Assembly (NCBI GenBank): GCA_001632425.1 | Contig: KV425558.1 | Span: forward strand, 568,388 to 632,387 | Source: Neolentinus lepideus HHB14362 ss-1 | Lineage: Eukaryota > Basidiomycota > Agaricomycetes > Gloeophyllales > Gloeophyllaceae | DNA length: 64,000 bases | Reading direction: 5' to 3' | Part shown: positions 59,147 to 64,000 of the stretch, piece by piece | How the letters are laid out: every line of letters begins with the position of its first letter | How positions within the stretch are numbered: position 1 is the first letter of the stretch | Position numbers and translations under genes: made by a program | The notes under the pieces: model-generated | Told to the model about the DNA's origin: nothing | Databases searched by the model: none | What the model saw: the letters and a program-made list of their open reading frames with translations, nothing else

Positions 59147-59174
59147 GGGTCACAAGTACAGCCAGTTGTGACCC
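59147..59174. repeat. Short hairpin
   Basis: GGGTCACAA and TTGTGACCC form a 9-base stem around a 10-base loop, 36 bases after the preceding palindromic element. Confidence 0.7.
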
Positions 59175-59574
59175 GTGCCCGTACCTGTCAACACCCTTAC
59201 ACATGCAGTTCCCTAGTCATGCAGCGATGGGCGCCAAGCTGACGGCGTCAGCGGGAAAGAGTCACTTTTCTTCGCAAATGAGGTTGTCAATATATCTGTA
59301 GAGAACTGGTGAGACTTCCTTGTACGTTGACAGCCCCGACCTACTTTTTCTAACGAGCACTTGTCAGCACCTCTGGTCCCCACCTCCTTACCTTGAACTG
59401 GAAGAACTTCATCAGGTGCATCAAGGAATCACCTGTCACCCCTGCAAGCTAACACAGCTCGCTATCATGAGATCAGTCAATGAGAACACATCCATTACTG
59501 CGAACATACCAGAACCGCTATGTAAATGACATGGGCGGAACACTCTCGCACCTGCGCCTAGTAGCCTGTGGACA

Positions 59575-59730
59575 GCTTCTTCAGCATTGTACGAGTTGGT
59601 GGGAATAAATCCGGGAAACTTGAGGGAAGTGCCTGATGGTCGAGGTGAGCAGAGGCAAGGAGCAGACTTTAATGGACTGAACAACAAAATGAACCATGCA
59701 CAAACAATGGTCAACATTGCTTGCACGTGA
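59575..59730 (+). pseudogene. Coding-like fragment, probably of a transposon
   Basis: The peptide ALYELVGINPGNLREVPDGR continues to FNGLNNKMNHAQTMVNIACT, then a stop or a GTGAGT donor. It reads like a bona fide protein segment but is isolated; I do not recognise the family. Confidence 0.3.
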
Positions 59731-60177
59731 GTACCTTAACACTTGACAAGCCATTTCGAGTAAAACCCGACTCAGTCTTGCCGGATCGGTCACATGGCAT
59801 CCACATCAGTGCGAGCTTTTTTTAAGAAGTGGCAAACACCAAAATATTTTAAAAGTAGATGTCAAAACTCGCTAGAATTGGCCCCTTTTAAAATATATTC
59901 AGATGGGTTTTAAATTCCGTTGCAAGTTGTCTATCAAATAATTAGCAAATGCATTTCTCGAGCTTTCATTCAAATTCTGGGCTAGCCGTGTAGTGTCCAA
60001 ATCACTCATTTCTGCAATAAAAATGAGGTTCCCACGGCTGTTTGGGCTGGGAAAATCCGGTCACCAAATATGTTGTCTTTGCCTGTCCGGGACTGTACCT
60101 TGGAGGAGACTTCAAAGTTCAAATGTTCAGTCGCTATTTCCAAGTTGCCTGCCTCTGTTCTCATACGATACTGAAGT
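59731..60177. other. No gene
   Basis: AT-rich sequence preceding the hAT element. Confidence 0.45.
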
Positions 60178-63100
60178 AGTGTTGCCACGGCACGGCACGG
60201 AGCGGCCAGCCGCCAGAACCGAACCGGTTTTGGAGCCAGCGGTGCCGTGCTATTTGCTAGCGGTTCCTGTGCACCGGCACGGCTCACCGAGCGACTTCTT
60301 GCGGCTCCGAGCCGCTCTAGCCGCAGCTTGTTCCTAAACGAGACAGGCCACCTCAATGTCGAGCTGAGGGCTTTCGGATGATATTCTAAGGTCCAAAAAC
60401 CTTATAGGCATAATCTGTTAGTATATATATGTTACCTCTGCAGAAGAAACTGAGTGCCTAAAGCTTCTTTAGGAAAATATAGGACATGTTCTGAAGGCAG
60501 CCAAATACCGCCGGTAAGTTTAAGTGGACACATGTGCAACGTTAGTCAGCGCTCATCCTCGTCAACATCCACCATATTGCTCGTATACAAGGCGCACGAC
60601 ACAGACATGTACCTACCTTTCTTCCACAAATATTTTGTACAATCTATCGCTGATTAATCCATGCTGTATCACTCGGAGAGCACTATCAAAGGCTATCGAA
60701 GGACCTTGCACATCCCATGAGGCAAGAACGCAAGAGCCTGTTGAGTGTTTGGCGAGATACACGTTCTATCTCGCTACGCAGATGTGAAGTAATACCGGGC
60801 CTTGTGTAAGTTATCGATTAAATCATATAGTGAGTGCGACATGAGCCCTCCGTGAGTTCCTCAATTGTGTCCATTATGCCTCCCCGTCGAGCAGCGCGTT
60901 TGGGCGCCACTATACTGCCCAATGGTGCATTGCAAACTGCTTTCCAGATACAAGGTGAGTTCTCTTTGTTTTGGCTCTTGTACTGCTCTAATCGTGCTGT
61001 TAAATAGGGTACAACACTAATACCGGTCAATCCTCACCGCCAACACCGACTCGACCGCGCAAAGGTCGACCGCGCAAAGGTATTGCCGCTGAACCAGACA
61101 CTGTGGACAGTTCCGCCCCAGCAGAGACATCTCGAACGTGCCGCCACCGCCAAGCCAATCCACCGGCAGCGACCGCGCAGACAGCAAAGTCAGGCGGCAG
61201 AGTGACATTTGCTCCTACACCTGCCCTACGTCTCGCTACATCTCCATCGCCCGTTATCGAACAACTTCCGGATGTTCCTATTGTTACAAACCATGCAAAT
61301 TCATCACCGAATAACCATACCGTACGCCGATCAGAATCTCCAGAAGAGTTTTTTTTCCCACCATCTAGCCCCTCCTCCGATGCCTCTGCCTCACCGCCTG
61401 CCCATCCTGTTCCCATTCCACTACCACAAGAACAACACAGGCCTGCTGTGCAGCTCCCTGTGACTCCGCCACGTCTACCTGCAACAGATCTTCCTCGCAC
61501 TCTGAATCATCCTCAGACTCCCCATCTCCAAGCCCCTCATATTCCTCGGACACCTCGTACTGGTCCTCACAGCACTCGGCGCCAGGGAGGCCAGAACGCT
61601 GAGGCTACAGGCCCTACTGGCAATCGATCAACTCATCTAGCAGCCGATGTCTGGACCTTTTTTGAAGAGAGAAATTCACGGCAACATTGTATCTTCTGCC
61701 TGTAAGTCTTGACAAATTGTGATTCGGCATTACTCTCAACATTCTGTCATGGGTAGGCATCAGAAGGCTGTTGCACCGAACACAAAAGTCACGACATTTG
61801 GTGCAAAAACATCAACAACTGGAATGCGAAAGCACCTTTGTGAACGCCATGCAGATCCCTGGATTCAGGTGTGCGATAAACTGCAGATTTCAATCAAGGC
61901 CAAGGAGGCACTGAAAGCTGTTGCTGACTACCGACGTCGGCAGGGCCAGGCACCAGCGTCCGACTCAATGCAGATGAGGCGCCCATTTTCGGATGCAGCA
62001 TTTCTCGATGCAATTGTCGAGTTCATTGTTGCAAATGATCAGGTAAGATAATTTGCATTGATCAATCAATCATAAAATTATCCAATTGGTCATTATAATA
62101 CTCTTATACTTCAGTCAATTAATGTGATTGAATGCCCGCAACTTCGTGGAATTTTCCTGATGCTCCGGGAAGAACTCAACGACAGTGATATTCCACATCG
62201 TACAACAGTTCGTAACCGTATACTGGAAATATGGGACGAGTATTTGGAAGAATTAGCCTCGGAAATGGAGGTTTGTATTAGACATTATCCGTTGTATTTG
62301 TCATCCTTCACTAATTGCTCGCCTACTAGAAAGCTCTAGGCCTGTTCGCTCATACGATGGACCTTTGGTCTGATCGCAATCTCGTCCCTTTCATGGCTGT
62401 CACGACGCACTGGATTGAGGCTCAGCTCGAACAGACACAGTATGGCCCCCAGTACATTCTCCGACTACGTTCTGACCTTATCGGTTTCCATCGTGTTCCG
62501 GGTCATCATACTGGTGAACACCTAGCACATGCTTTCATTCATATTACAGATCGTCTGAATATCACGGAGAAGGTGTGACACTTTCTATTGCTTAATAATA
62601 TCCACTTTGTAATTCTTTATATGCAGATTGGTTTTGTCACACTTGACAATGCTTCGAACAATGATACATTTATGGAACACCTAGAGCGAGAGCTCAATCG
62701 CCGAGGAATAAAGTTTGACAGCATGAAACAATGGATACGGTGAGTCTTGTGCATCAAACAAGTATTTATGATGCTGATTTCTTCTCGTAAGATGCTTCCC
62801 TCATATTGTGAATCTAGCCTGCAAGGCGGTTCTCGGTGCTATGACGGATATGTCATATGCAGCTGAAAATGCAGCTAATTATGTCCCTAATGACGATTCT
62901 GTGACCACAATTGCAGATGCTATTAGGCGTGACCCTGTGGCTACGACTCGCACCCTTGTCCGTGTGGTTCGTAAACCTCTGCTTCATGAATGATTAGTTG
63001 TGACTTGTGCTGACGTTCGGGACAGATACGCGCATCATCTATTCGGAGACAATATTTTGCTGAAGTTCAGAAGGCATTGCAGCAGAAGGACCTTCAATTA

Positions 63101-64000
63101 CTGCGTGATGTCGACACCCGCTGGTCTTCGACATTGCTCATGATAGAACGTGTTCTTCTCTTGCGAGAGGTATGCCTTTTTTACCTTTAGCTTTAGCATC
63201 GTATGCTGACAATTTTGGAGGCTATCAACAGGTTCCTATCCAACCGTGAATTTGAAGAACTTCGTAAGTATCAGTTAAGCGATGTTGAATGGGATACATT
63301 AGAGGCATACAAGAAGATTCTTGCGGTACGTCCCATTGTATGATTCACCAAAGACTCTCATTATCAATGATTCTCTGAAGGTACCTCATGCTTTTCAGCA
63401 GCGGCTCTCATCTGAGAAGACACCAACACTTTGTGATGTGGTGCCATCTTTTGAGGCCATGCTATGGGTTTGGCAACGCCAGAAGCTTGAGCTTCCTGAT
63501 ATGGCATGTGTTATCGATGCCGGTATGATGAAGCTAGAGTCATACAGGAATCGCAGTGAAGTTGTCCCAGCATATGTTCTTGCCATGGGTGAGCTCAGCT
63601 ATCCTGTTTCCATACCATTTGGCAGCTGAGAGCACCACACCGTAACCACCAGCTATCAATCCCACTCAGAAACTGACATTCTATAGCCGGCATATGCCAG
63701 AGAAACTTCGTTGGGTGAAAGGCATCTTTATTCAAGAAGTATGTTCATTCCTTTCACTCCAGTGTTCGTTGATTTGATAAGTGTTCTGGTAAACATCAGT
63801 TACGGCGCTATGATGTACCGGTAACAGTGTCTCCTGACACACCCGGCATTGGCCATCGGTCTTCTGCTTGGGCTGATGACATTCTGGGCTTGGATGCACC
63901 ACTTACCACAGCGCGGTTGCGGAGCTTAGAAGACGAAGTAGATGCTTATCTTCTTGACATGCAAACTTCTACAAGCAGCCTGCAATTCTGGCAGGTGCGT
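60178..64000 (+). mobile_element. hAT-family DNA transposon (3' end beyond window)
   Basis: The probable 5' end is TAGTGTTGCCACGGCACGGC near 60178, followed by subterminal GC-rich motifs (GGTGCCGTGC, ACCGGCACGG, AGCGGCTCCGAGCCGCT) up to 60330. The transposase gene starts at 60876. The right end and any 8-base target duplication lie outside, so the left border is provisional. Confidence 0.7.
60876..64000 (+). CDS. hAT transposase, BED-type zinc finger, 3' end truncated by window edge
   Basis: ATG at 60876 (MPPRRAARLGATILPNG). At least a dozen exons join cleanly: 60876-60954, 61008-61701, 61757-62042, 62115-62270, 62330-62572, 62627-62739, then 62792 on. The N-terminus has an AT-hook-like RPRKGRPRKG and a long Pro/Ser-rich linker. 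A BED-type finger follows: DVWTFFEERNSRQHCIFC, then MRKHLCERHADPW. The RNase-H-like core includes MDLWSDRNLVPFMAVTTHWI (first catalytic Asp region), GFVTLDNASNNDTF (second), CFPHIVNLACKAVL (C-x2-H), VDTRWSSTLLMIERV (the DTRW motif) and KLTFYSRHMPEKLRWV. The hATC dimerisation domain, just opening with LQFWQ, lies beyond 64000. No stop or frameshift was seen, so an autonomous copy is possible. Confidence 0.9.

Overview
This window is nuclear DNA from a filamentous basidiomycete, most likely an Agaricomycete of the wood-decay or mushroom type. Coding sequence is broken by many short introns of about 50-70 bases with GT...AG ends. The protein families fit: a Ste7-type MAPKK, a Snf1/AMPK beta subunit, an MCT-type MFS permease, F-box/LRR proteins, seven-TM proteins and large mushroom-specific membrane proteins. 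Transposon relics (Helitron helicase, hAT, MITEs) fill much of the space between genes. All gene models were spliced by eye from the sequence.

Layout. 1.6-15 kb is the gene-rich part: DUF2235 hydrolase-like protein (+), secreted protein (-), frameshifted seven-TM gene (+), MFS permease (-), a TA-flanked MITE, a frame-broken F-box gene (+) and a MAPKK (-). 15-25 kb is gene-poor: an F-box relic, a second MITE, a degenerate tandem-repeat array at 20.6-22.4 kb, a Helitron helicase end, and a 100-N assembly gap flanked by near-identical sequence. The Snf1 beta subunit is at 25.6-27.4 kb (+). 27.4-35 kb is mostly non-coding with a minisatellite and old duplications. A multi-exon membrane-protein gene (35.0-37.7 kb, -), a decayed membrane-protein locus (38.6-40.1 kb, -) and a FYRN/FYRC chromatin-type protein (41.0-43.6 kb, -) follow.

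46.3-55.6 kb is the most unusual part. Five very small genes (52-57 codons) each encode a signal peptide and a short cysteine-rich mature peptide. Four share a CC-x-C or CCC block followed by a C-x2-C-x1-2-C block, and each gene has a TATA-like box 50-100 bases upstream. The last two lie in a direct segmental duplication (about 1.8 kb per copy). A TPR-protein gene sits inside the cluster.

56-64 kb is transposon-rich and ends inside an apparently intact hAT transposase gene cut off by the window edge.

Functionally, the MAPKK (mating/morphogenesis signalling) and Snf1 beta subunit (carbon sensing) are core regulators. The secreted proteins, transporter, membrane proteins and F-box copies look like accessory, fast-evolving content. 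No rRNA, convincing tRNA or CRISPR was seen.
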